The position numbers and the translations under genes are program-made. 64,000 nt of DNA from Polyporus tsugae (lineage: Eukaryota > Basidiomycota > Agaricomycetes > Polyporales > Polyporaceae). The notes below the pieces were generated by a model. The model made no database searches and was not told the origin of the DNA. It was given only the letters and a program-made list of their open reading frames with translations. The first letter of the stretch is position 1. Each line of letters starts with the position of its first letter. The stretch is taken from assembly GCA_024305745.1 (NCBI GenBank), contig JAHRBS010000004.1:4092001-4156000 (forward strand). The letters are read 5' to 3'. Below are positions 1-12,449 of the stretch, one piece after another.

Positions 1-845
1 CAACATGCGCCGCGCACAGAGTGTCAGACACTATGCCCGAACATCACAAGCTCACGGCGCAGATGATCTCGGCGTCCTGAAAGAAGACGAGTCGGTGGAG
101 GACGTTCTCCGCCGGCAGTTGCTTGAGAAGGACAGAGAGTGCGATAGGGTGCGTTTGGTCACGAATTATGCACCAGAATAGAAGAGTGAGTGCTATGTTA
201 TGGCAGCTTCAAATCCAGATCCAGGCACTTCAGGCACAGTTGGCTCAACGACCGCCACTGGAGAAAGTTCAAGCATTGGAGAAGGAGTACACGAACCTTG
301 AGATCCTGCTGCAGGGAACGCAACGAGAAAATGAGCGATGCATGTCCGAGCTAGAGAGGTACGCCCGCGGCATGATCTTGTTTCGCTGTTTACGCTACAA
401 TTGGTATGCTTTCAGAGGCAAGGTGCGGGAGAAGATGCTCGAGCGCGAGCTCGAGAAACTCGTAGGTGTGAACTGGCAGGTGCGTCACGTCACGATTGTC
501 CTTCTCCGCTGCCTCGCTCGTCTGTCCTGACCCTCATCGCCATCCGCCCAGTCCAATTTAGAGCTGGGTACCCCCGCATCCGCCTCAGGCTTCCACGCTC
601 GCGCTTCTGGCCTAGTCAACCCTGGCAAGCCGTCTAGCTCCGCGGCGTCCGAGAAAGCACCAAGCGACAAAGCGAGCGTCGAAGCGACCAAGGCGTACGT
701 GGAACAGATGCGGCTCATGATCCTCGGCATGGAGCAGCGCATGCAGTCCCGCGAGGACAAGCTTTCCAAACACATTGAACGCGCCGAGGCCGAAGGTGCG
801 CGTTTCGAGGAGGTGCGCAGGCAGGCGCTCGCCACCACACAGTGA
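1..845 (+). CDS. 3' part of a coiled-coil protein gene, function unknown (5' end outside the window)
   Basis: I do not recognise the family. Four exons join in one frame: about 2-149, 209-358, 418-479 and 552-845 (TGA). The introns are 58-72 nt with GT/AG ends, and the frame is kept at all three junctions. The readable protein is rich in Glu, Lys, Gln and Arg with heptad-like Leu spacing, for example LEKVQALEKEYTNLEILL in exon 2 and EKMLERELEKL in exon 3. A Ser/Ala-rich linker separates this from a second helical stretch (EQMRLMILGMEQRMQSRED), so the tail is probably a coiled coil. An ATG lies at 5-7 in frame, but the upstream sequence is missing, so the true start cannot be judged. It could be the tail of a DNA-binding or transposon-derived protein; no catalytic motif is visible. 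Confidence 0.55.
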
Positions 846-1816
846 CATGGTTGCATGCCCTCCGTCGGTAATGAGGTGCGCTCTTTTACGCCATTGGGTG
901 CGGTGGACTGCCTGCTCGGACCTGTCAAGGCTTACGTTCCCCCCTCCAGCCCAATCTTCATTGCGCAGTCGTTGTTTTGTTCTCGCTATCAGCATTCACG
1001 TTTTCGGAAGGAAGCCTTGTCATGATATGTACTTGTACGGTTTCGCAAGCCCATACCCGCGTTCACACTTATACCGATAAACGGAAGTCTTCTACCGACC
1101 ATGGATTGTGTCACATCAATGTAATATATAGGTAGGGATGGACGAGAGACTGCTCATGCACCTGTCGTTGTGCCAGGAATGACGGTCCGGAACCGAGTTC
1201 CAGGAGGCTTTCATTTCGCAACCCAGCTAGGAGGGCTATGGAGCTGTCCAATCGTGATGGTTGCTTTGGTCAATTAACCCACCACCAATTCCAAAATACC
1301 CTCCCGGCAACACTTGAAGTTGGTCGTTTCCATTGTGAGCATCTCCGCTGGTCATGCCGTTCACAGAGGCATTACGGACAGGCACTGCGGGCGTGGAGAA
1401 GAGGAAGAATCAGCACAGGTTCAGTGACGGCAACCGCACAGCGTACAGCCGTGGCATGGAATGGAAGGTACATGGAGATAAGGCTGGCTGCAGGTCAAAA
1501 CGCATACTCGTATCTGTCCGTGCACCCAAGCGGCAGGATCGTGAGGGAGGGAAGTGTTGGACAGCCGACGCGGGACTGACTCGGAGTTTGGGCCCGGGAG
1601 CACGAGCGGTGATTCGGAATCGCGTGCGGGAGGTTTGGATGGAAATGCCATTGACGTTAACGTTGGCGGATACGGAACCCTGAAGGTCTCCGAGTACTAG
1701 TCGTTGTACCGACGATCTCCTGGATTCCATTGATCTTGTGCCCATGCCACGAGAGGGAGACAGGCGACGGAAAACGCGACGCCGGGTGGGGACTTCGATG
1801 TTTGACACGTCGGAGC

Positions 1817-1836
1817 GGGAATGGGAATGGGAATGA
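1817..1836 (+). repeat. GGGAAT hexanucleotide repeat (about 3 units)
   Basis: Three tandem copies of GGGAAT run into a degenerate GAGAACCGGGACGGGG tail. It is too short to be an interstitial telomere and does not match the usual fungal TTAGGG unit. It is recorded as a simple repeat only. Confidence 0.5.
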
Positions 1837-4800
1837 GAACCGGGACGGGGCGGCGGAAGGGAGCATGACGCCGTACATTACCCAATGCACCGCACCGCAC
1901 CTTGGTGACATCCGACACCCAGTAGGCTATGCTTCTTCGCAATAGACCGCGCCGATGTTGGAAAGGCCGAGAGACCGAGGGATACTCCAATCGCTAGTGC
2001 AGTGTAATATTAACGTGGAGGGGTGATCCGAGGGAGAGGGCGTTCCTTACACGGACAATGGACTGCAGTACTGGATCATACGGGGCGCCGACTTCGAAGT
2101 TGCAACTGCGGGGTGGGAGGAGGACGTAATGAAGACGCGGTTCGCTATCAGCCACCTATCACAGGATGGCACTCCAGGGACGGCGGGAGCGGAACGGCGC
2201 AACGCGCTGTGGCGAGTCCCTGCGCTGCGGAACTGAACAGTGCGGAGTGGGGAGATGGAAGAGGGTTCGCCTATTGCGGAGCAAACGTGCCTCCCGTCGT
2301 CCGAAGTGGCTGGCATCTGACCCGCGCGCAGAGAAGTCCGTCGAGAGAAGACACGGTAGCCTGCCGTCAGGGGGGCCCGGACGTTGCCTACTTTCCGGGG
2401 TTGGGCTACACTTGCCTGCAATCCCGTGGCGTGGGTGAACTGGCGGTCATGAGATCGTCAAAATGAAGGGACCCTGAGAGTCATGTTGCGTATAGACGGT
2501 TCCACCTTGGGGAGGGTGATTCGAGAGGGTGCTCTTGACGGCACCCGTCGGGGTCATGGGTGCGCATCAACATAGTGTGACGCGGTTGCCACAATACGGG
2601 AGGTGGGGCACGCAGGCAGAGAGCATCGCGAACGAAGCATGCCGGGCGGATTCTGAGGAGCGATGAGGCGCTTCATTCGGCGGTGAAGAAGTAGACTTTC
2701 TCGGAGAAGCCACCATGTCGGGACTCTGCGACTAGAAAGAGGATAGTCTATTGTCTAAACGAGGCCTGCGCGACAGGAGCAGCCAGTCAGTAACGGCATC
2801 GGAAGCATAGCCGAGGCAGCACCAGCCTGCCGACTCGGAAAGCATGTGCGCGAAAAGTTGCGATATTGCAGACATCAACACGAATACTTGCCTGTGCAGT
2901 GTGGCAGAATTCCGCTCCGCCTTATCGTACAAATCTGCGATCTTCCTCGTGTAGGAAACATTCCCATGAGAGCCGTTCGATCAATTGGTTGCGCAGTCAG
3001 GGAGCTGGCATTGCGGCGAAAAGTGTCGTCTGCCGGGACGGCAGTGGTTGAGGGATACTGAAGGCAGAGATCACAGGACGGACTGAGGGTGACGTACTTA
3101 CGACACAATTTGACATCCAAGATTTGAAGGTTGTACCGTGAAAAGTTGGAAATTATTAGAGATATCCCCAGGCCCTTCGCCAAGGGGTCGGTTAATGGAT
3201 CGACAACGGGATTGCGAATGATTCCGTAAAGGACTGCATGGTTAGGGGGGCGTTTATCAGCCTAATTGTCACACGGTCATGTAATACAGTCTGAGGCTCA
3301 CGTCGAGGTAACATAGAGGCTGACAACGGCGATAGAAATATGAACTCCTCCCTGAGGGTCCCGCCGCCTGAGGGGATAGACTGTGTATCAGTAAAAATCA
3401 CAGTGCATTTTCGGCCGCGAAAGGAGTCATGTTGAATGCATGTACCCGCTCCAGCGGGTTCCAAGAGAAGGTATATGGGATACCAGCCTCCACACGACAA
3501 CTGGAGGCACGGGCCGAGCCATAGCATCAGAAACTGTCTTGATCGGACGTCAGCTAGTAGAACCGCTGGGTGTTGAGTAACTGAACGCACTCTGATCGGT
3601 TCCCTCGCGGTCCATCGTAATCCCAACCCACTCATCAGAGCTAACGGCAATGGGGACGTAGGTGGCGCAGTAAGGTTGTGCTGGTATGCACCAAAAGAAA
3701 TCATGCTGGTGGCCGTTGGGTTCTAGATAGAACCCAAGCTCGGCCCATAAGCCATGAGGCTGGCGGTTGGTAGCAGTTCCTCCCTAATTCTCTGATCTGA
3801 AACTGATGAGAAGCATCCCAGCGTTCGAACGGAGCAGCCAAGACGCCGCAAATATCACCCTATTACCGCACAATCCACCAGGTGAGCCCGGGCGGTCTGT
3901 GGTCGCCTACGAGCGCGGCGGCTGCTGTCGGAAGCCCTTACCTCGAGGCTCGTTGACAGATCTCAGAACATTGGCCAAACATTAGCAGTCGGTCTTATCA
4001 TATCTTCGAAAGGGGTTGATTAGCCCTTGTGTTGCGATTTTTAGAGTTCGGTGAGCGCGGGTTTCATGATCAGCAGTCGATGACAGCATTCCAAAGAACT
4101 CACTTGGTGCTACATGCATGCCCGAGTTTCATGAAAGCCAAACAGCACAGGTGTGGGCTAGGAATCTATGCAATGGCGCTCCGTGCTTATCGCGTTGTTC
4201 TTGTATCCTAACCAGGCGCACCGCCAGGTCTATCTGCGTGGACATAATGTCCTGAGCCAACTGCACGAGGTGGTAAACTATGTGGATATGAAAGACCCGA
4301 AAGACATAATCAACTTCCCATCCTTGCATTGTCATGAAAAGGCAGGAAAGCGGCTCACTGGCATCTCCGCTGACCGTGCGGGAAACGTCCCAACCCCCCT
4401 CCTCCCTGCCACTAACAGAGGGTGTTCCGCGTGCCACAAAATCCGATGGCACCCCACCATCATTCGCAGCATACCACGCCCACAGTAACCCCTCCCCGCC
4501 CCATCCTTCCCCTATCTCGGAGTGAAGGATCGCTCGACGGCTGTGTCTCCTGTGCGCCCAGATCGAAGCCTGTCAGGATGCGAAGGCGGCTACAGCTCGA
4601 CAACGCCACAGCTCACCTATCCGCTCCACAACCAGACAGCCAGCAAATGCCGTCGCCCACTCTCACCATAATCACACCACCGACTCCGTACAGCTCGCCG
4701 CTAGTCGGGTGGATCGAGGAGTCAAACGGCGGACATGAAAGGCATGAGCGGGACATGCGGTGGGCCCGAGCGCTGGCCAGCCCACAACGCTGCGCCGTAC

Positions 4801-7800
4801 ACGTCATAACGAGCCTACATAGAGAGACTTTGGCAGTGGGAGATAAGCTCGCGCCTGGCGCCGGACGGGGGCGGTCGACGTGACATACCGTTGACGTAGG
4901 CAGGCACTGTGCCTCGATCGTGAACGGGCAGAACCTTGAGGAGGCGGCCACGCGACAGCAGCGGGACAAAAGCGGAAACACCGAGGGCTGTCCATGGGGT
5001 GCAACGCCTTGTAGGGCACGACTCCGCTGCTTACTGTTTGGGCGGCGTGTGAGCCACCTTCAATCAGCGGGGCGGGATTCGGGAGATGACATACGACGAG
5101 TATTGGAACGTTGCGTATGGCCGAACCGCAATCCCGCGGCACATTCGCCTCATGGACAACAGATGTACCCGGGAACGCATTCTGCTTCTGCACGTCAACA
5201 AAGCGCTTGGTATCGAATCGAAGGCATTCCGAGCCACCTTATGGGCCAAGAACAGGACAGGGCTGCAAGTTCAACAACGCGCTGGATTAGGCCCATTCCG
5301 GAGCAAGGTTCGGGCTGCTCACCAAAGCACACGCACGGAGAAGGACTCGCGGCGACAAACCCCATGACGAGGTGCGCATGGGAAGGCGGCACCACGCGTA
5401 GGGAAGGCCCAACAAACGCAAGCGCGAGGGGTCGGACTCCGTCGGTCGGAGTGGCGGAGAGGGCAGTTTCGTCGGAGCCGACGGTCTCTCAAACGTGCGC
5501 CGGACACTGCTTGCCACTTGAGCAACTTACCGACGCATCGCTATCGCAATATCAAGTGCCTTCTACCAAGTTCTAGCCGAGCCTAGTCTTCTGCGGTCGG
5601 CAGTCGACTCGCCGGAAAAACATCATTGCAGGGGTCCACGCGTGTGGGAACGCTGGCGGCGGCCAAGCGGGCGACGCGAGTGCCGAAATCTAGCCAGGGC
5701 TTCTTAATAAGGCGATTGATTCTTCCCGAGACACCCTGGAAGAAGAGCGGGAATTTATCAAATCTTTCGGGACGCTGGCGTGTGTACCGGGCAGGCAAAC
5801 AGGGACTTACGCGGGCGGATTCCCACTGCGGGGTGACTGAGCGAGATGCTACAGGAGACGGGGATCATGGGCGGAGTCTGCGAACGCGATGGTGAGCTTC
5901 TGTGTTGGATGAAAGGGAGGGCCAGAAGCTGGAATGACACAAGGCTTCCCCTGGACATTATGCCGGGAGAACTCAGAATCTGTATTAATATTGCAGCTGA
6001 CGAGACAGAGGCGGCCGATATCGCGGGATATACAATATGTGCCCGAACATCGAGACCCGGGGAGTGTCGGAGGGAGAGAATACCAGCAATAATGCCGAAG
6101 TCAATGTGGGTATGACGACAGAAAGTCGTAACGCATAGGACGCACCAGATGGCCAAAGGGGCGCGGGAGGAGAAACAAGTAATGGTGTTGCGTTGTCCGG
6201 TGCGCTTACCCAAAGTGGAACCCTGGAATTACGGCGCAGCCATCGGGTCGAGATGCAAGCAGAGTGCAACGATCGCGACCCTGAGTACTATACATCTGTT
6301 CGATATGTGTTGAGCAAGAGCCGCTGTTCGTCCGACATCGCTGCAAGGTCCGTTTCCCAAGCTTACCTTTCATCTGTCCACTTAGAGTAAACGGTCACTC
6401 GTTCGGGCGACACGAGGATCGCTCCCGCTGCCATCGGAATCCATTCAAGGCCCTGCAGGGAATCGGTGCCGTAACGCGAAGGCGTTCCCAGCAGGTGAGA
6501 GCACCGGCCGATCCCCTTGGGTCATATCCGGGTAGATGACGTTGCCTGGTTTTAAAACAAATCAATAACTGGAAAAGCCTGGGCACGAAACACGACAGGA
6601 GTCCCATGACGAGAAAAGTCCTTGAGATCATGGGAGGTGGACCAGAAACTTCGGGCCACATAATACGTCCTCAGCGCGCCATTGATCTCCTCCCATTCTG
6701 CACCATAGCGTTGCAGGCAAGGCCTTCTCCACCTTGTAGGGAACTCGACGGGAAATGGGGGCTCACAACCCAACGTGTCTACCTCATTTCCAGATAACAG
6801 AGAAGAGCAAGAGAGGAGGAAAACACGTCAAGTGGCGCGCATGTGTCCCCTAGATATCCCTGTGAGGCCCATATGGCTGAGGGCCCAACCGTGTAGTATC
6901 TGCAGACAGGCAACGTCGCTCAGTAAATTGTGTCAAAATTGCTTTACGTGGACCGTCGGGCTTTACGCGCATCGTGTTTTAAGTAATGGCAAAGAAGACG
7001 TACCGGGGTTACAAACACGAGGCGGGTGAGCGCGATCCGCCACAAACGCGCAGTGTGAAGGGTGTCGATTCCTAGGGTCGTTTCAGCGCTTGAGGGCCGC
7101 GAAAAACCCCCGAGTTTGTTTCGCGAAGGCTACGGGGAGGGGTTCTGGGGCGTCCGGATCGGACGGACCTCGAGGACGAGGAGGGCGGAACAATAATGGG
7201 CGTTTGGTAGCGCTGAGGTTTGCGATTTGGGAATTGCTGCCGTAGTCGTTGTGGCGCAACCGAACAAGCGATATATTAAACGCCGCCCAGCATGCGCAAC
7301 AGGCCCAGACGTCCATGCTCAAACCCCTGTTGCGATGCCCGATGATTATACATAGCAGCGTGCACTAGAAATGGATGGAGACGTACGTACAGGTGAAACC
7401 TCGGACGCTTTGGTTGCAATGCGACAGCATACCAAGGTTCGCGATTGCACGCCAGGTAAGTAGCGGGGTTTGTGCGCGAGGCTTCCATTTCGTACCTCAG
7501 GAGTCAGGAGCGTGGAACGTGTACTGGAACCGCGCTCTCCAGAAGGCTTCAGGGCACACCAGCCCGTGTGTCGCGCTTCTTCTGTCCATGCGAGCATCAC
7601 CGCCAATGGCGCGTTCTGCTGGCGCTCGGCCGTCGTCGAACGAGCTAAACACCGACAGCAACACGTCAATGGCGTCGGCAACGTATGTCGACGCATAAGT
7701 ATTACCTGCCATGTTTCCAGATTCAGGACCGGCCGCCAATTGCAATAAAACGAGAGAAGCTCGCCTTACTCGCATCGCGGGAAGAGGCGCGGCCTCCCGC

Positions 7801-9830
7801 GACACGCCAGTGATGCCGAAATGACGACAGGTATGTTGGGACATCGACCAAAGCCAATGTGAAGAGACTGCGGCATCAACGACTGCCAGAACCTAACAAA
7901 GACCAGGCTCGGCAGAACACGCCGTCTCCGCGCAGCGCACCATGCGATGTGGAATGCCAGCCTCGTTCCACCAGAGGCGAGAGGCGGCGCGCCCGCATGC
8001 AGCGGTGATGATGCCACATTGAGGCCTGCAGACATTCCAGAATCTATGGCCAGCGCTCCGCCGTGCAGCATCCCCTGATCGTGCATAACGCTTGATTCAG
8101 GACATGCAGGCAAAGTTGTAAGTACAGGTCGCGTACTTGAGACGTAATCGTCTTGCGGAAGCAAGGAGCAAAGAAGAACGCGGTACAAACCCCGCCAGCC
8201 GGCCGAGGCATGCGAGCACCATATCAAGAAACGTCGGCGTCGCGAAGGAAAGGGTCGCGGGGGCTGCATCAGCGAAGCCGCTTCACGGAGTGTAGCGGGA
8301 AACAGGTCAGGCCCGCCATGGAAAGGAGATTTGAGACTCAGAGCAGAGGACTCCGCGCAGAAGGCGAGCCAAGTGATGTGACGGGCAGTTGGCGCGAAGC
8401 TTCGCACAAGGAGCGAACCTGGGGACGATGATGGACGTCCTATGGCCGGGCAAATGCAATGGCCGTTGCCGGGCGGGAATCTGGGATCTCGCCCCGCCTC
8501 TTCGGAAGGCAACACCGTTGACCTGGCGGGGCGCGCGGGAAGAAGGCCTGCGGTGGAACTTTGCCAAACCCTCCGGAGGGGGGATCTGCTTGATACTCAC
8601 CACTCGGGCTCTTCCTGAAAGAGGCTGCGTGACTTTCCTGTCCATGGTTCCCCGTCAACTTCTCGCCACGGGGGGCCGCTCCGGGGAAGTGACAGTCACG
8701 ATCAGTTGAATATTTCACTGACGTTCGCGTAGGACCGCCAAGCGCACACAAATCGCAGGTGCCGTTCTGAACGATCGGTCCGTCAAGCAATCGGGATTGG
8801 GTAAGCCAAGGGTACGGGAGCTGATAAGAGAGGGAGAACGACCATTGGGGGAGCCTGAGAGTCCGCTCGGGAGAACAGTGGGAAAGAAGGTTCGAGCAGA
8901 GATTACCAGAGAGTAAAATGGGAGGGTAGGGAACGAGAAGGCCAGGCCACGGGGGTGATGGCGGGCAAGTGGCGGTGTTGGAAACTGGGCTTGGATTCGC
9001 CAGGATTCGCCAGGGATGCGTCGGGATTTGAACACGGGCTGTATGGCGATAGACGGGACGGCGGAGCCGCCTGAGCAGAGTTAAAGGGTACATGGTGAAC
9101 GAGGAACGGCGATGTCATATTGAGTAGAGACGCGGATAGCAGGTGGAGCCCAAAGGGACGGTGTGTAGGGTCCTTGCGGTATGAATGAGTTGCTGGAGGC
9201 TGGCAGCTGAATGATGCAGACGGATAGGCGTTGTTGCTGCGAGTATCCAGGGTTCTGGCGAGAGGACTGGAGACGGACCGCCGAGAGACAGCGACAGTCG
9301 TGGAGGCAGCGCACTGCAGATGACGACATTTGGGTATCACGGCAGGAGTTTCCCAGGGTGGTGAGCGGATCGAACAGGTCGAGAGGTGGGCCCAGGACGG
9401 GGCTGGGATAGGGCGCATACACATAAGTTACCGCGGGTTGGTGGGACAAGCGTGGGGAAATAGAGGCATGAGTAAAAAAAGCGGGACGAGTTGGGCATGA
9501 GACCTGTGCGTGCGCACCGAACGGCTTGGCGAGGGGCGGCGGAGGAGGAAGGAAGCGGCGGAAGTAGAATTGGAGGGCCACTGTGCGCGAAGGCGGTAAG
9601 GGAGGACAGCGAGAGTGGTGAGATACGGCGGCAGACAGAGACAGGAATAGATCTCGACTGATCCATGTCCCAAAACGGAGACGGGGACTTGACTGTGGCC
9701 AGGCGACCGGGCAGGAGCGCGCAACGGGGCTGCAGCTGGTGCATCCACGCGCGGTGGTGCACGCCGAGCTGGCGGATGCGGCCAGCTGAAGACGATCGAC
9801 CGGTCGGAGACTCGGAGGGGCACTGGAAGG

Positions 9831-9853
9831 CAGCAGCAGCAGCAGCAGCAGCA
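9831..9853 (+). repeat. (CAG)n microsatellite upstream of the F-box gene
   Basis: An uninterrupted run of about eight CAG/GCA units lies some 220 bp upstream of the F-box start codon. No reliable coding frame covers it, so it is probably in the promoter or 5' leader. Length variation between strains would be expected. Confidence 0.75.
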
Positions 9854-10026
9854 CAACGCGAGCCGCGGCGCAGGGAGTGTGACGGTCACGGTGTGTGTGA
9901 CATGGGTGTTTGGACTCCGAGCCCGGTTGCCGTGCGTCTCGTTCTGGCTTGTCTCCGCTCCGCCAACTCGCTCTTTAGACGCCTCCATCCTCCTCTCCTC
10001 ATAAATCGCACCCGCCCGACCCAGCC

Positions 10027-10053
10027 ATGGCCTCCCTCATTCGCCCCGCCTGA
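10027..10053 (+). other. upstream ORF in the leader of the F-box gene
   Basis: An ATG at 10027 opens an eight-codon frame (MASLIRPA) ending in TGA at 10051-10053. This is 21 nt before the main ATG at 10075 and in the same frame. The surrounding sequence is pyrimidine-rich, like a fungal 5' leader. If the transcript begins upstream of 10027, this uORF would be expected to reduce or regulate translation of the F-box protein. The transcript start is not visible from sequence alone. Confidence 0.4.
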
Positions 10054-10074
10054 CCCCCGCCCGCCCCGACGCCC

Positions 10075-12449
10075 ATGGCGTTGTACCACCAGCCCGCCTC
10101 TCGCTTCTGCTCCCATCTCCCCCACGACGTGATCCTCCACGTTGCCTTCGAGCTGGCCACCGTCGACGTCCTCGGTCCTCCCTGCCATCTTCCCCCTCTC
10201 ATCCTCGCATGCAAGTACATCGCAGACATTCTTACCGCAAACAGAAAGGCCCTCCTCGCTCGCATCTTCCGCGCAAAGTTCGATACCCGTTCCGCCCTCC
10301 GCAGGCTTGGTCCGAACGCCCTCACCAACTCGGCTCTCGCCTTCCAGCTTAAGAAGCAGACCCTCGCCCTCAGGCGCATTCGGAATGGCGACCTCGACTT
10401 CGACAATCTCCTTAGCGACCTCTGGACGGCCTACATCATGTTTTTGGAGAACGACGGTAGAAATTATCCCCATCTCATCGAGTACGCCCATCTCGACTCC
10501 TTGGTCGACCGTTTCATGGAGTCTCGCTTGTGGGCCCACCGTGCCCGTCTCGGTTGGCCCCTGGAGATCACCCCAAATGCCCTAGTCATTTGGCTCTTCT
10601 GGCATACGATGACGCCTGGTGCGTATACCTCTCCTAATTTATTTTCGTACTTGCTAAACGTAATATCACCAGAGCGTCTCCAAGCTATTATTCCCGCTCG
10701 TCGGGCAAAGTTCATGGACCTCTTACGCCCATTTGCCATTGCTCCACTTCAATATCCAACCTTCTTCGCGCCCGACAACCATTTCGACTTCCCTATCTAC
10801 GAGGGTTTCCGTGACGGCGGAGACCTAGCTCAGGGAACCGCATTGCCGCTATATCCCCTCTACCGCGACCCCAATATGATCACAGAGCGTGTCATTCACT
10901 ACGGTAGGGCAGTCTCCATCATGGCGCCGATCCTTGGGCTTGGAGCGAAAATGGCATTCGTCATGCTCGCTGAAGCTGTCCCCTATGAGCCCCCATCCAT
11001 TTTACCGATCGACCGCGAGCATGCCGACCCCACAGACGGCGTGATCCCTACCCAGGCCGATTTCGTCGAGTGGGCTTCCGTCAGAGGCGTGCAGCTCTAT
11101 CCGCGCGGTGAGTGGGATTGGTTCGACAGGCTCTCGCCCGAGCAGCGGCGACTGGAGAACGATAACGCGTGGCGCAAGGAGCTGAGGTCGATAAGCTCCA
11201 AGTTCGACAACGATTGGAACCGCCTCACGGGGTGTTATGATCCCTACCGCGATCTCCCGCTCAAGGGCGTGGTATACACCTTCGGGTCAATTGTTGGCAT
11301 GTTCGCCGGACGGATGCAGGTACGATGCTTCGCCCGATCGTCTGCTACATGTCCTGAGAGCGCTTCGTTTACATGTGCACCCGCAGGTTCCCGACTTCGA
11401 TCGTTACCGCAACATGGTCCACGGACAGGGCATGCCTGACCAGGCCGCGTTTCCGTCGCTTGCAGAATTCCCCGTTTATGTCCGCTTCCGTGAGCACCAC
11501 TGCATCAACCCCGAATCCCCTGTTCCCACCGGCGGCACGCACCATGGCTTCGATGACGGGCTCCTGAATGCTTATCTGCCGAGGTCCTTCGAATACCGAC
11601 ACGTGGGGAACGCGCTGCGCATCAACTTTCCTGGGAGTCACGCCGCCTCGCGCTACGAGGATTACGTTGAGGGTAAGCCCAACTCGCACAACCCGACCAA
11701 GTGCAGCGCGTGTATCGCCCGCTTTGAACAAGAGGAGTTCGAGTTACGCGAGCGTCTGGCTCACAGTTTCGGAGGCGAGGTCGCCGCAGACAACGACCCG
11801 GCCGACGAATTCGCAGTGGGAGATGGCGAAGAGTTCGAGGCACGGGCAGTTACCCGCGCCCGTCGCGGCAGCGGGAGCTCGCAGAACTCTCAGGATTCGT
11901 ACTGGTACGGCAGCGAACATGACTTGGAGGGCCCCTTGTCCTCGGGTCAGATGATGCTCGAACGCGACCCCGACGCCGAAGCGCTCCTCGACGAGATGAT
12001 GACCGACGATCTCCCAGACGACGACGAGGACTACATCGAGAATGAATGCAACGGCATTCAGGACATCATCATCACGGGCGAGGTGCGTCGTGTCTGGTCT
12101 GCAAGTCTCTCTTCCGTGCCGAATGTCTTATCCGCCTCCGCGTTATTCCGTGCAGACCCTTCCTCGTCATGGCCAGGCTTGGAATCATTACCGCTTTTAC
12201 GGACGCGTCCGCAAGTGGGACGGCCTCATCGTTCTTATCCGCGTTCCTATCTTGTTCCAAGGCGCGGGCAAGACCATCTTTCGAGGGTACATGGTCGGGA
12301 ATTGCAACTTCGTCGGCTCGTGGCGAACGTACGCCGAGAACATTCAGGCCATCCCCCTCGAAGGACCCTTCGCGCTCAGTCGCATCGAAGACCGTCCGCC
12401 GGCCCCGGTCGCCGCGTCGGGCCCCGCGCCTGTCGCAACTACGTCTTGA
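10075..12449 (+). CDS. F-box domain protein
   Basis: Four exons (10075-10618, 10673-11319, 11387-12082, 12156-12449) give 726 codons plus stop with every phase consistent. The N-terminus, around residues 14-35 (LPHDVILHVAFELA), resembles the first helices of an F-box, the Skp1-binding part of SCF ubiquitin ligases. The rest has no named domain but resembles the large F-box-like proteins common in Agaricomycetes. An acidic, Ser-rich region around residues 520-620 precedes a compact C-terminal block (WNHYRFYGRVRKWDGLI, GYMVGNCNFVGSWR) that probably closes the substrate-binding part. The first intron is 54 nt, keeps the frame and has no stop, but it has a clear GTGCGT donor, TGCTAAAC branch site and CCAG acceptor. 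The substrate is unknown. The F-box call rests on weak sequence similarity. Confidence 0.75.

Larger units (their letters stand above)
846..10026. other. gene-poor stretch of about 9 kb
   Basis: No convincing gene was found here. Open frames of up to about 250 codons occur on both strands, for example minus 7766-8515 and plus 4920-5576. Their translations lack recognisable motifs, their composition looks random, and they overlap other frames of similar length. No LTRs, target-site duplications, transposase motifs or tRNA B-box-like sequences were noticed. A short GGGAAT repeat and a CAG repeat are listed separately. The right end (about 9000-10026) would include promoter and leader sequence of the F-box gene. 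Confidence 0.5.

Noticed and set aside
1817..1836. Interstitial telomere from the GGGAAT repeat
   Set aside because: The unit differs from TTAGGG and only three copies are present.
3192..3704. Minus-strand 170-codon frame
   Set aside because: No motif and no plausible splice partners; treated as chance.
7766..8515. Minus-strand open frame of 249 codons in the gene-poor region
   Set aside because: Composition looks random (high Ser, Arg, Pro, Leu, no helical pattern), there is no motif, and other frames overlap it.
8990..9040. Possible tRNA because of a GGGATTTGAACAC word
   Set aside because: The word resembles a tRNA T-arm on the minus strand, but no matching acceptor stem, D-arm or anticodon arm could be built around it.
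9081..9854. Minus-strand frame starting with a run of leucines (257 codons)
   Set aside because: The poly-Leu start is simply the CAG microsatellite read on the other strand, not a signal peptide. The rest has no motif.
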